Shown here: piece by piece, positions 1-8,275 of the stretch | Layout of the letters: every line of letters starts with the position of its first letter | Numbering within the stretch: the stretch's first letter is position 1 | Assembly: GCA_945866505.1 (NCBI GenBank) | Contig: CAMBHH010000141.1 | Span: forward strand, 1-8,927 | Source of the DNA: Flavobacterium psychrophilum | GTDB taxonomy: Bacteria; Bacteroidota; Bacteroidia; Flavobacteriales; Flavobacteriaceae | Direction of reading: 5' to 3' | DNA length: 8,927 nucleotides | Translations under genes and position numbers: made by a program | Notes under the pieces: model-generated | What the model saw: only the letters and a program-made list of their open reading frames with translations | Told to the model about the DNA's origin: nothing | Databases searched by the model: none

Positions 1-1386
1 TACGAAGGATTGAGAGGTTTTGAAACACAAGGCCAAATGTTTGCCTTAGATGAAATGTCTACAGATGCTCTAGTTGGACCTACACGTGGTGGTGACTGGG
101 ACGATAATGCAACTTGGAGACAAATTCACGTACACACGTGGGCTCCTGATCACGTAGAGGTAAGAAATGCGTGGAATGCTTTATTATCTCAGGTATATAA
201 CTGTAACTTGGTTATAGAAAATGGTACTGCCACTGAAAAAACACAAGCTCGTTTTTTAAGAGCATTTTATTACTATAATGTAATCGATTTGTTTGGTCAA
301 GCACCTTATAGAGAAGCCGGTTCTTCATTAGAATCTGATCCAAAAGTATGGACAAGAGCAGAAGCAACAGATTTCGTGATTAGCGAACTAGAGGCGGTTG
401 TTAGTTCATTACCTGCAAGAACTCTTGCTAACACAAGTTTAGCAAATGCTGATGCTGCACATTTTTTATTGGCAAAATTGTATTTAAACAAAGGTGTTTT
501 CAAAGCTGCTAATGCTGCCGGACCTTACACATTTGATGCTGCAGATATGACTAAAGTAGTAACTAATATAGATGCTATAAATGGTACATTAGCGGCTGAC
601 TATTGGGACAATTTCAAGCCTGGTAATAACACTTCAAATGAGATATTATTCTCGTCTGTAAACGTTAGAGGTGGTGCTGGAGGTGGAATTCAGTTCTTTT
701 GGAGAATGGGTATGCATTACAACCAAACTCCTGATGGTTGGAATGGTTTCGCTACTGTAGCGGAGTATTATGACAAATTTAATCCAAACGATAGACGTAT
801 TAAAAATGCTGATGCTGATATCATTACAGCATTTGGAAACCCAGTTGGATTCCAAATCGGACAAATTTACAAACCAGGAGGAACTGAAATAGCTCGTGAT
901 AGAATTAAAACTCCAGCTAATCCGCTTGGACAACCCTTAGTTTTCACGAAGGCTTTGACATTGATTACCAGTGGAGCTACTCTTGAATCTGCAGGTGTTA
1001 GAGGTCAAAAATACATTCCTGATTCTCAAAATTTAGGTTCACCAGATAATGATTATGTGTTTATGAGGTATTCAGATGCATTAATGATGAAAGCGGAAGC
1101 AATCGCAAGAGGTGGTGCAGGTACGAATGATGCTGCTAAACTTGCACAAATTGTTTCAAGGTCAGGCCAAGCAAGCGTTTTCCCTACCACCTTAGATGGT
1201 ATTTATCTTGAAAGAGGTAAAGAACTTTGGTGGGAAGGTTGGAGAAGAAATGATATGATTCGTTTTGGTAAATTCTTGGCGAAAAGAGAATTAAAACCTT
1301 ATGTATCTGACGATAAATATGCTTTGTATCCTATTCCAGCCGATGCATTATTTAATGCAAATCTGAAACAAAATCCAGGGTATTAA
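1..1386 (+). CDS. SusD/RagB-family nutrient-uptake outer-membrane lipoprotein, 5'-truncated by the window edge
   Basis: The reading frame is already open at base 1 and ends at TAA 1384-1386, giving 461 residues. Full SusD proteins are usually about 480-600 residues, so the missing part is probably the lipoprotein signal peptide and first helices. Visible family hallmarks (numbered in the fragment) are RFLRAFYYYNVIDLFG at about 84-99 (the TPR-like helix segment), FMRYSDALMMKAEA near 354-367, the ERGKELWWEGWRRNDMIRFG block at about 404-423, and the C-terminal LYPIPADAL...NPGY ending. In this family the protein is a surface lipoprotein that lids a SusC TonB-dependent transporter and binds the ligand, often a glycan but also peptides or other molecules. 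The SusC partner would normally lie directly upstream, outside the window. The TTG at 10 is not the start, because homology-like sequence runs through it. Two terminators follow, so this is probably the last gene of its transcript. Ligand unknown; family assignment is firm. Confidence 0.95.
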   Translation, partial: YEGLRGFETQGQMFALDEMSTDALVGPTRGGDWDDNATWRQIHVHTWAPDHVEVRNAWNALLSQVYNCNLVIENGTATEKTQARFLRAFYYYNVIDLFGQAPYREAGSSLESDPKVWTRAEATDFVISELEAVVSSLPARTLANTSLANADAAHFLLAKLYLNKGVFKAANAAGPYTFDAADMTKVVTNIDAINGTLAADYWDNFKPGNNTSNEILFSSVNVRGGAGGGIQFFWRMGMHYNQTPDGWNGFATVAEYYDKFNPNDRRIKNADADIITAFGNPVGFQIGQIYKPGGTEIARDRIKTPANPLGQPLVFTKALTLITSGATLESAGVRGQKYIPDSQNLGSPDNDYVFMRYSDALMMKAEAIARGGAGTNDAAKLAQIVSRSGQASVFPTTLDGIYLERGKELWWEGWRRNDMIRFGKFLAKRELKPYVSDDKYALYPIPADALFNANLKQNPGY

Positions 1387-1418
1387 AAATTTGTTTGAAT
1401 TTTTTGGTAGTTAGTTTG

Positions 1419-1452
1419 AATAAAGAGGGTATTCGTTGCCCTCTTTATTTTT
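1419..1452 (+). terminator. Intrinsic terminator after the SusD gene
   Basis: A perfect 11-bp inverted repeat pairs AATAAAGAGGG (1419-1429) with CCCTCTTTATT (1439-1449) around a 9-base loop. The 3' arm runs into five T residues at 1448-1452. It starts 33 bases after the SusD stop codon, the expected place for a rho-independent terminator of the SusD transcript. The T tract is short, so termination could be incomplete. Confidence 0.8.
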
Positions 1453-1490
1453 GATTAGAAACTGCCAATATTGCAGATAAAACCAAAAAT

Positions 1491-1530
1491 TTAGTTGAGA
1501 GGAATATTTTCCTTTCAACTAATTTTTTTT
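1491..1530 (+). terminator. Second, stronger intrinsic terminator hairpin
   Basis: TTAGTTGAGAGGAA (1491-1504) pairs with TTCCTTTCAACTAA (1509-1522) over 14 bp, with one G:U wobble and a TATT loop. It is followed at once by eight T residues (1523-1530). The left arm is preceded by an A-rich stretch, so the structure could also stop minus-strand transcription, but no minus-strand gene is seen. It lies about 40 bases after the first terminator and so acts either as a back-up stop for the SusD transcript or as a leader/attenuator element for the next unit. Confidence 0.8.
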
Positions 1531-1675
1531 AATAAAAAACTAACAGACCACTACTCAACGTTTTTATACTTTTTTAACACCTTTAAAGACTTTTTTATCT
1601 GTCTGTTTTCTTTTTTTACAACATTTATTGTATAAATTAGTGCCTTATTACTATCAAATTAAATTGTGTTTCAAT
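1531..1675 (+). promoter_or_regulatory. AT-rich leader likely carrying the promoter of the downstream lipoprotein genes; exact boxes not resolved
   Basis: Because two terminators precede it, this 145-bp stretch is the natural place for a promoter driving the gene at 1676. The Bacteroidota -7 consensus is TAnnTTTG with a TTG near -33. The best partial matches are TACTTTTT at 1567-1574 and TAAATTAG at 1633-1640, each one base off, but neither has a convincing TTG box at the right distance. No Shine-Dalgarno sequence precedes ATG 1676, as is common in this phylum. No operator-like palindrome was noticed. The location is an inference from context; the specific boxes are weak. Confidence 0.3.
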
Positions 1676-4600
1676 ATGTTTAATCGCCTATTATTATCTT
1701 CGTTTTTTATTTTTCTTTTCGCTAATTGTTCTAAAAATAATTCAGAAAATAAAGACGCTTTATTCACCAAATTAGATTCTTCTACCACTGGAATTAATTT
1801 TGTGAATGAAGTTAACAATGGTGCCAATATGAATATTTTCAAATACAGAAATTTCTATAATGGTGGCGGTGTTGCCATTGGCGATATTAATAATGATGGT
1901 TTAGCCGATGTGTTTTTTACTTCCAATCTTGGTGAAAATAAATTGTATTTGAATAAAGGAAATTTAAAATTTGAAGATATTTCAAAAAAAGCAGGAATCA
2001 ATCTTCCCAAATCTTGGTCAACAGGTATAAACATGATTGATATAAATGGAGATGGATTATTGGATATATATGTGTCAAATGCTGGAAACAATATTAATTC
2101 TATAAGAAAAAGTCAATTATATATCAACAATGGCGATTTAACATTTGCAGATAAGGCAGAAGAATACAATCTTGCAGAAACTGGGATTACAACTCATACC
2201 GCATTTTTTGATTATGATAAAGATGGTGATTTAGATTGTTATATACTCAATAACAGTTTCATTCCTGTTAGTAGTTTAAATTATTCTAACAAAAGAGATT
2301 TGCGAGATAAAGACTGGGATGTTGCCGATATTTTAAAAGGTGGTGGGGACAAATTAATGCGGAATGACAATGGGAAATTTGTTGATGTAAGCAAAGAAGC
2401 CGGAATTTACGGAAGCCTAATAGGTTTTGGTTTAGGCGTAACTGTTGGGGACGTAAATGGGGATTCATATCCTGATATTTATATTTCCAATGATTTTTAC
2501 GAAAAAGATTATTTGTATATCAACAATAAAAACGGAACGTTTACAGAACAAGTTGAAGGTTGGGCTTCGCATATAAGTCAATCCTCAATGGGAGCAGATA
2601 TGGCCGATGTAAATAATGATGGTAAATCCGATATTTTCACAACTGATATGTTGCCCGAAAGTGACGAACGATTAAAAAAAACAACCAATTTTGACAACTA
2701 TGATTTATTTACTAGAAAATTTAATCTAGATTTCTACAATCAATATATGCAGAACACTTTGCAGCTGAATGACGAGAATAACAAATTCTTAGAAATAGCC
2801 AATTTCGCTGGAGTAGCAAAAACCGATTGGAGTTGGGGTGCCTTATTATTTGATATGGATAATGATGGCTATAAAGATATTTATGTTTGTAACGGTATAT
2901 ATCACGATTTGACCAATCAGGATTTTATGGACTTTTTTGCCAATGACTTTTTACAAAAAATGGTAATTACTGGTAAAAAGGAAGATATGGAAACCATTAT
3001 TGCAAAGATGCCAAGTACACCTATCGCAAATTACGCCTATAAAAATAATAAAAATTTAACCTTCACCAATGAAGCCGAAAATTGGGGCTTAGGAACTCCT
3101 AGCTTTTCAAATGGTGCTGCTTATGGCGATTTAGACAATGACGGAGACCTTGATTTGGTTGTTAATAACGTTAACATGGAATCGTTTGTTTATAAAAATA
3201 ATTCAGATAAAAAGAAAGAAAATCATTTCATAAAAGTAAAATTGAAAGGCGAAGGTAAAAATAAATTTGCCATTGGAAGCGTGGTCGAATTGTACTCTGG
3301 AAAGGAAATAATCCGCCAAGAATTAATACCATCAAGGGGTTTTCAATCTTCAATAGATTATGTAATGACTTTTGGAATTGGAACCAAAAAAATCGATTCT
3401 TTGCAAGTGATTTGGCCTAATAGCAAGTTTCAAACTATAAAAAAAGTAGTAAACAACACCACTTATAATTTGAATATTACTGATGCAAAATCAATTTTTA
3501 TTCCAAAAGCCGACATTCAAAAACCAATATTTACAGAAAAGAAAAGCAACTTTTTAGCACATAAAGAAAATGATTATACCGATTTTGATTATGAAGGGTT
3601 AATCTCAAAAATGCTTTCTCAAGAAGGACCCTCATTAGCCGTTGCCGATATAAATGGTGATGGAAATGAAGATGTTTTTATTGGGGGAGCCAAAGAGCAA
3701 GCAGGAAAAATTTATTTGAATAGCGGTAATGATTCGTATACTATTTCGAGTCAAAAAGATTTGGAAAGTGATGCTAATTATGAAGATACGGCTGCCAGCT
3801 TTTTTGACGCAGATGGCGACGGTGACCAAGATTTATTAGTAGGATCCGGTGGAAATGAAAAAGCAGATCAAGCCAATTACAAAAATCGTTTGTACTTGAA
3901 TAATGGAAAAGGTGTTTTCACCAAAAGCACTTCAAATATTCCAACAACTACTAATAATGTTTCGGTAATTGTATCGAATGATTTTGACGGAGATGGTGAT
4001 ATCGATGTTTTCATTGGCAGCCGAAGTGTTCCAGGAGTTTACGGAATTATTCCAAAACAACTATTATTAGAAAATGATGGAAAAGGAAACTTTACCAATG
4101 TTACTGATAAAAAAGCATTTAAACTAAACGAAGTCGGGATGATAACTGATGCGGTTTGGGAAGATATTGATAACGATGGCAAAAAAGATTTAATTATAGT
4201 TGGCGATTGGACCACTCCAATAATTTTCAAAAACACGGGACGACGATTAGCCGAATTTAAGTCGAACCTTGCTGCTTTCTCTGGATTTTGGAATGCTGTA
4301 AGTTGCGTGGACTTGAATAATGACGGTAAAAAGGATTTGATTCTTGGCAACAAAGGAACCAACACTTCTTATAAAGCATCAGCAAAGAATCCGATGAAAA
4401 TCTTCGTAAATGATTTTGATGCCAATGGTACCATCGAACAAATTACAACCAGAACCATTGATGGCAAAGATATTCCGGTTCATCTAAAATCAGAATTAGC
4501 CAAACAAATTCCGATGATAAAAAAGAAGAATTTGAGTTATGACGATTATTCAAGAAAATCAGTTCAAGAATTATTTCCGCAAGAAGTAATTGACAATTCT

Positions 4601-4993
4601 ATTCAGAAAACAGTCAACATACAAGAAAGTGTAATTGCAATTAATAAAGGAAATGGAAAATTTGAAATACAAATATTGCCAAAAGAAGTTCAATTTTCGA
4701 CAGTAAATACAATTTGCACGGCAGACGTCAATAAGGATGGTATTTTGGATATTATACTTGGTGGCAACCAATATGAATTCAAACCGCAATTTGGCAGATT
4801 GGATTCCAACTACGGAAGTGTTTTACTAGGAAATAAAAACGGAAACTATACTTGGACATCTTATAGCAAGTCAGGTTTCTATTTGAAAGGCGAAGTAAAG
4901 CACATTCAGAAGGTAAAGAATAAAATTAACACAATCACAATTATCGCGGTTATCAATGATAACGCTCCCAAAATATTTAAACTAAATGAATAA
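1676..4993 (+). CDS. FG-GAP/VCBS repeat lipoprotein with central ASPIC/UnbV domain (CRTAC1-like), paralogue 1
   Basis: This encodes a 1105-residue predicted envelope lipoprotein. ATG 1676 is preferred because it puts a classic signal peptide at the N-terminus: Arg4, a Leu/Phe-rich core, then FLFANC with Cys18 as lipidation site. The in-frame TTG at 1628 would add 16 residues ahead of it. After the Cys, the family block YNGGGVAIGDINNDGLAD leads into calcium-loop repeats of the DxDxDGxxD type beginning at about residues 70, 122, 179, 259, 311, 393, 485, 658, 711, 769, 830, 879 and 1017, plus DFDANG at 913. A conserved DWSW sits at 384-387. An ASPIC/UnbV domain (about 516-600; RGFQSS, TFGIG, VIWPN) separates two propeller-like halves. 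HKENDYTDFDYE...SQEGP opens the second half. Such proteins are thought to be calcium-stabilised beta-propellers that bind ligands or partners; no catalytic residues are recognised. The gene overlaps the next one, its paralogue. Surface versus periplasmic location is not decided by sequence. Confidence 0.92.
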   Translation: MFNRLLLSSFFIFLFANCSKNNSENKDALFTKLDSSTTGINFVNEVNNGANMNIFKYRNFYNGGGVAIGDINNDGLADVFFTSNLGENKLYLNKGNLKFEDISKKAGINLPKSWSTGINMIDINGDGLLDIYVSNAGNNINSIRKSQLYINNGDLTFADKAEEYNLAETGITTHTAFFDYDKDGDLDCYILNNSFIPVSSLNYSNKRDLRDKDWDVADILKGGGDKLMRNDNGKFVDVSKEAGIYGSLIGFGLGVTVGDVNGDSYPDIYISNDFYEKDYLYINNKNGTFTEQVEGWASHISQSSMGADMADVNNDGKSDIFTTDMLPESDERLKKTTNFDNYDLFTRKFNLDFYNQYMQNTLQLNDENNKFLEIANFAGVAKTDWSWGALLFDMDNDGYKDIYVCNGIYHDLTNQDFMDFFANDFLQKMVITGKKEDMETIIAKMPSTPIANYAYKNNKNLTFTNEAENWGLGTPSFSNGAAYGDLDNDGDLDLVVNNVNMESFVYKNNSDKKKENHFIKVKLKGEGKNKFAIGSVVELYSGKEIIRQELIPSRGFQSSIDYVMTFGIGTKKIDSLQVIWPNSKFQTIKKVVNNTTYNLNITDAKSIFIPKADIQKPIFTEKKSNFLAHKENDYTDFDYEGLISKMLSQEGPSLAVADINGDGNEDVFIGGAKEQAGKIYLNSGNDSYTISSQKDLESDANYEDTAASFFDADGDGDQDLLVGSGGNEKADQANYKNRLYLNNGKGVFTKSTSNIPTTTNNVSVIVSNDFDGDGDIDVFIGSRSVPGVYGIIPKQLLLENDGKGNFTNVTDKKAFKLNEVGMITDAVWEDIDNDGKKDLIIVGDWTTPIIFKNTGRRLAEFKSNLAAFSGFWNAVSCVDLNNDGKKDLILGNKGTNTSYKASAKNPMKIFVNDFDANGTIEQITTRTIDGKDIPVHLKSELAKQIPMIKKKNLSYDDYSRKSVQELFPQEVIDNSIQKTVNIQESVIAINKGNGKFEIQILPKEVQFSTVNTICTADVNKDGILDIILGGNQYEFKPQFGRLDSNYGSVLLGNKNGNYTWTSYSKSGFYLKGEVKHIQKVKNKINTITIIAVINDNAPKIFKLNE
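4986..4993 (+). other. 8-bp gene overlap between the two VCBS paralogues (ATGAATAA), likely translational coupling
   Basis: The start codon of the second paralogue (4986-4988) lies inside the end of the first, whose TAA is at 4991-4993. There is no Shine-Dalgarno sequence just upstream. Such an overlap implies one mRNA, and terminating ribosomes may restart on the downstream gene, which would tie the amounts of the two proteins together. The coupling itself is inference. Confidence 0.7.
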
Positions 4994-7900
4994 TTTTTTT
5001 AGAATTTTATTGGTCTTATCGCTTTTTACAAGTTGCTCGAAAAAACAAGATTTATTGTTTGAAAAACTAGCTTCTGACAAAAGTAATATTACTTTCAAAA
5101 ACGAATTAATAGCGTCAAAAAACATCTCTATTTTAGATTATCTCTATTATTATAATGGCGGTGGCGTAGCTTTGGGTGACATTAACAACGATGGTTTGGT
5201 TGATATTTATTTTACTTCAAACCAAAAGAAAAATAAATTGTACTTGAATAAAGGTAATAATAAATACGAAGACATTTCTATAAAAGCAGGTATCGAAAGC
5301 CAAAGCTATTGGAAAACTGGTTCGATTATGGCCGATGTAAATGGCGATGGTTATCTCGATATTTATGTTTGCGCTGTGGTAGGAATCAATGGTTTCGAAG
5401 GTCACAATGAATTATTCATCAACAACAAAAACAACACATTTACCGAAAGCTCCACAGAATATGGTTTAGATTTGGACAATTACAGCACATCGGCAGCTTT
5501 TTTTGATTATGATAATGATGGCGATTTAGATATGTATTTACTAAATCACGCGGTTCATTCCGAGGAATCTTTTGGAAATGCTGCTATTAGAAACAAAAGA
5601 AGCTACGAATGTGGCGATAAATTATTCCGAAACGACAACAACAAATTTGTAAATGTTAGCGAGCAAGCTGGTATTTTTGGCGGTGCAAATGGCTATGGTT
5701 TGGGCATTGCCGTGTCCGATTTTAACCTCGATGGAAATCCTGATATTTATATTTGCAATGACTTTCACGAAGACGATTATTATTACTTAAACAACGGCGA
5801 TGGCACTTTTACCGAAAGTTTAAAAAACCATTTTGGACACACCAGTCGTTTTTCGATGGGTGTTGATGTTGCCGATGTAAATCACGATGCTTTTCCTGAT
5901 ATCATGACATTGGATATGCTTCCTGAAAACGAAAAGGTTTTGAAATCTTCGTTGGGTGATGATAATGTTCAAATGTTGAAAATGAGAACCGAGAAATTAG
6001 GCTATCATTATCAGTACACTCGAAATATGTTGCAACTCAATCAAGCCGGCAACAAGTTTACCGAAACAGCTTTAATGAGTGGAGTTGCTGCAACAGACTG
6101 GAGTTGGAGTACTTTATTTGCTGATTACGATCAAGATGGAGAACAAGATATTTTTGTGTGTAATGGAATTCCAAAACGTCCAAACGACTTAGATTACGTA
6201 AAATACTACTCGAACGATCAAATAAAAACCAAAATTTCTACCACAAAATTATTGGACAAAGAAGCCTTAAAGAAAATGCCCAACGGCAATGTGACAAATT
6301 CTGTTTTTCAAGGTTCTAAAGATTTACTATTCGAAAACAAATCAGCAGATTGGATTGAAAATGATTCCATAATTTCAAACGGAAGTGGTTATGCCGATTT
6401 AGATAATGACGGCGATTTAGATATTGTGACAAATAATTTGAATAGCATAGCATCAATTTATATCAATCAAACGAACGAAAAAGCAAATTATTTGAAGATA
6501 AAACTTCGGTTGCCAGGAAAAAACACCTTTGGAATTGGAGCAAAAGTAATCTCCTATTCCAAAGGAAAAATGCAATACAAAGAATTGCAAACAACACGAG
6601 GATTTCAATCTTCGTCCGAACCAATCATCCATTTTGGTTATGCAAAAACAAATGCTATCGATTCGGTATTGGTTATTTGGCCAGACAAAACTTCTCAAAC
6701 TTTACGAAATGTAAAAACCAATCAAACCCTTACTATTCAACCAAATCCTAATAGAAAAGCATTTGATTACAGAAAATTACATCCGGCAGTTTTACCTATT
6801 TTCAAAAAAGTAGAAGATAATTTAGGCATCAATTTTACGCATCAAGAAAATGATTTTATAGATTTTACAGTTCAAAAATTAATTCCTTATCAGCGCTCAG
6901 ATCGTGGTCCTGCCACAGCAGTTGGCGATTTGAACGGCGATGGAAAAGATGATATTTTCTTTGGGGGAACTAAAGATATTGCCTCACAAATTTACATTCA
7001 AAATGCTGCCGGATTTTCTAAAAAAACCTATCCTTCATTAGAAAAAGACAATGTTTTTGAAGATGCTTCGGCAGTAATTGCTGATTTTAACTCTGATAAA
7101 ATCAATGACTTGTTTGTTGCTGCGGGCAATGGTGAAAACGCTCAAAATTTAGAAAACCGTTTGTACCTTGGAAACACATTAACAAAGTCTAATTTGCCAA
7201 CAATGCATCAAAATGCATCAGTCATAAAAACTTTTGATTATGATAATGATGGTGATTTGGATGTTTTTATTGGAAATAATTCTAAATACAACCGCTTTGG
7301 CGAAAAATCGGATTGCTATTTATTGAACAACAATAAAGGTGTTTTTACCATCGTTCAAAACAAAACTTTTGAAGGAATTGGAATGGCCACCGATGCTGTT
7401 TTTAGTGATTTCAACAAAGACGGAAAAACAGATTTAATCGTAGTGGGCGAATGGATGAAACCAACATTTTTCGCTAACAATAACGGAAAATTTACCAATG
7501 TTACTGAAACCATTTTTCCAGAAAAAAGCAATGGTTTGTGGCAATCCATCATTCCATTTGACATTGATGGCGATGGTGATTCAGATTATTTATTAGGAAA
7601 CTGGGGAATGAACTCAAAGTTCAAAGCTTCGCAGGAATTTCCAATGAAAATGTATTATGATGATTTTGATGCCAACGGAACATTTGAGACAATTGTATCC
7701 ATAGAAAAAGGAGGGGAATATTACACAACAATGGGATTAGACGAATTAACAGAAGAATTTAGCGGAATGCTGAAAAAGAAATTTCACACTTATAAATCCT
7801 TTGCAGGAAAGACTTTAGAAGAAATTTTTGACACAAAAATGCTTGAAAAGGCAAAATTATATGAAGTAGATAATTTGAAATCTGGCTATTTAAGAAATGA

Positions 7901-8237
7901 CAAAGGCAAATTTACTTTTGTGCCTTTTTCTAATAAATTACAAGTAGCACCAATAAACTGTTTTGTAAAATCAAATTTTGAAGGAGGTAAAGAAGCTGTA
8001 TTTGCTGCTGGAAATTACTTTGGAGTTTCACCCTATCACAGTCGTTTTGACGGTTTTTCGGGTGCTTTGATTAAAAACGAAAAAACAATTTACTTGGGAA
8101 ATCAAATTGGAATCGACTTGACACAAAAAGCAGTAAGGAATTTAAACGTCATCGATTTTAATGGCAAAAAATATTTATTAGTAACCATAAATAATAAAAA
8201 AGTAGAAGTTTACGAGTTGCCAATGAGTAAAAATTAA
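4986..8237 (+). CDS. FG-GAP/VCBS repeat lipoprotein with central ASPIC/UnbV domain (CRTAC1-like), paralogue 2
   Basis: This encodes 1083 residues with the same domain order as its upstream neighbour but clearly diverged sequence. The ATG start gives a lipoprotein signal peptide with Arg6, a hydrophobic core and LFTSC, making Cys17 the lipidation site. YNGGGVALGDINNDGLVD starts the first propeller half. Calcium-loop motifs begin near residues 65, 117, 174, 245, 297, 380, 471, 648, 700, 751, 808 and 859, with DFDANG at 893. DWSW is at 371-374, and ASPIC/UnbV lies at about 501-586 (RGFQSS, HFGYAKT, VIWPD). Several loops are degenerate: DVNHDAFPD at 297, DFNSDKIND at 700, and the last loop seen in the paralogue is replaced by a GGKEA-containing segment. 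The half-way motif SQEGP of the paralogue reads SDRGP here. No enzymatic motif is recognised; a binding or scaffolding role at the envelope is inferred. It overlaps the upstream gene by 8 bp and is followed 38 bp later by a haloperoxidase-like gene, so all three are probably one operon. Confidence 0.92.
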   Translation: MNNFFRILLVLSLFTSCSKKQDLLFEKLASDKSNITFKNELIASKNISILDYLYYYNGGGVALGDINNDGLVDIYFTSNQKKNKLYLNKGNNKYEDISIKAGIESQSYWKTGSIMADVNGDGYLDIYVCAVVGINGFEGHNELFINNKNNTFTESSTEYGLDLDNYSTSAAFFDYDNDGDLDMYLLNHAVHSEESFGNAAIRNKRSYECGDKLFRNDNNKFVNVSEQAGIFGGANGYGLGIAVSDFNLDGNPDIYICNDFHEDDYYYLNNGDGTFTESLKNHFGHTSRFSMGVDVADVNHDAFPDIMTLDMLPENEKVLKSSLGDDNVQMLKMRTEKLGYHYQYTRNMLQLNQAGNKFTETALMSGVAATDWSWSTLFADYDQDGEQDIFVCNGIPKRPNDLDYVKYYSNDQIKTKISTTKLLDKEALKKMPNGNVTNSVFQGSKDLLFENKSADWIENDSIISNGSGYADLDNDGDLDIVTNNLNSIASIYINQTNEKANYLKIKLRLPGKNTFGIGAKVISYSKGKMQYKELQTTRGFQSSSEPIIHFGYAKTNAIDSVLVIWPDKTSQTLRNVKTNQTLTIQPNPNRKAFDYRKLHPAVLPIFKKVEDNLGINFTHQENDFIDFTVQKLIPYQRSDRGPATAVGDLNGDGKDDIFFGGTKDIASQIYIQNAAGFSKKTYPSLEKDNVFEDASAVIADFNSDKINDLFVAAGNGENAQNLENRLYLGNTLTKSNLPTMHQNASVIKTFDYDNDGDLDVFIGNNSKYNRFGEKSDCYLLNNNKGVFTIVQNKTFEGIGMATDAVFSDFNKDGKTDLIVVGEWMKPTFFANNNGKFTNVTETIFPEKSNGLWQSIIPFDIDGDGDSDYLLGNWGMNSKFKASQEFPMKMYYDDFDANGTFETIVSIEKGGEYYTTMGLDELTEEFSGMLKKKFHTYKSFAGKTLEEIFDTKMLEKAKLYEVDNLKSGYLRNDKGKFTFVPFSNKLQVAPINCFVKSNFEGGKEAVFAAGNYFGVSPYHSRFDGFSGALIKNEKTIYLGNQIGIDLTQKAVRNLNVIDFNGKKYLLVTINNKKVEVYELPMSKN

Positions 8238-8275
8238 TCTAAAAACTTACAAAACCAAACCATAAAATTAAAAAA
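8238..8275 (+). promoter_or_regulatory. Short A-rich translation leader before the haloperoxidase-like gene
   Basis: The 38-bp spacer is mostly A and C and ends AAAATTAAAAAA directly before the ATG. No terminator hairpin and no purine Shine-Dalgarno motif are present. In Flavobacteriia, A-rich sequence just before the start codon commonly serves for initiation. Lack of a terminator supports read-through from the upstream VCBS gene. Confidence 0.45.

Noticed and set aside
10..12. TTG at 10 as start of the SusD gene
   Set aside because: The frame is open to base 1 and the protein lacks its signal peptide, so the gene is cut by the window edge rather than starting here.
306..933. Minus-strand open frames inside the SusD gene
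   Set aside because: Both (306-503 and 646-933) are short and lie opposite strongly conserved SusD coding sequence, with no recognisable product.
1560..1640. Sigma70-like box TTTACA at 1615-1620 with the TATAAA at 1631-1636 as a promoter
   Set aside because: The spacing is only about 10 bases, far short of the usual 16-18, and the enterobacterial consensus is not expected in Bacteroidota.
1628..1675. In-frame TTG at 1628 as start of the first VCBS gene, 16 codons upstream of the ATG
   Set aside because: It would place a Tyr-rich stretch before an otherwise perfect lipoprotein signal peptide. ATG 1676 gives the normal n-region and hydrophobic core.
5505..7266. Recurrent near-identical DNA such as GATTATGATAATGATGG at about 5505 and 7236, considered as DNA repeats or recombination sites
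   Set aside because: They encode the same DYDNDGDLD calcium loop in frame. The spacing is irregular and follows protein blades, so they are protein repeats and not CRISPR or mobile-element repeats.
1654..7564. Minus-strand open frames of about 60-108 codons opposite the two VCBS genes
   Set aside because: They recur opposite the repeated calcium-loop coding sequence, as expected for shadows of Asp- and Asn-rich, AT-rich codons, and show no domain or start signal.
4900..8237. Type IX secretion C-terminal sorting domain at the ends of the VCBS proteins
   Set aside because: The C-termini end in a propeller-like strand without a recognisable T9SS sorting domain, and the N-termini carry lipoprotein signals instead.
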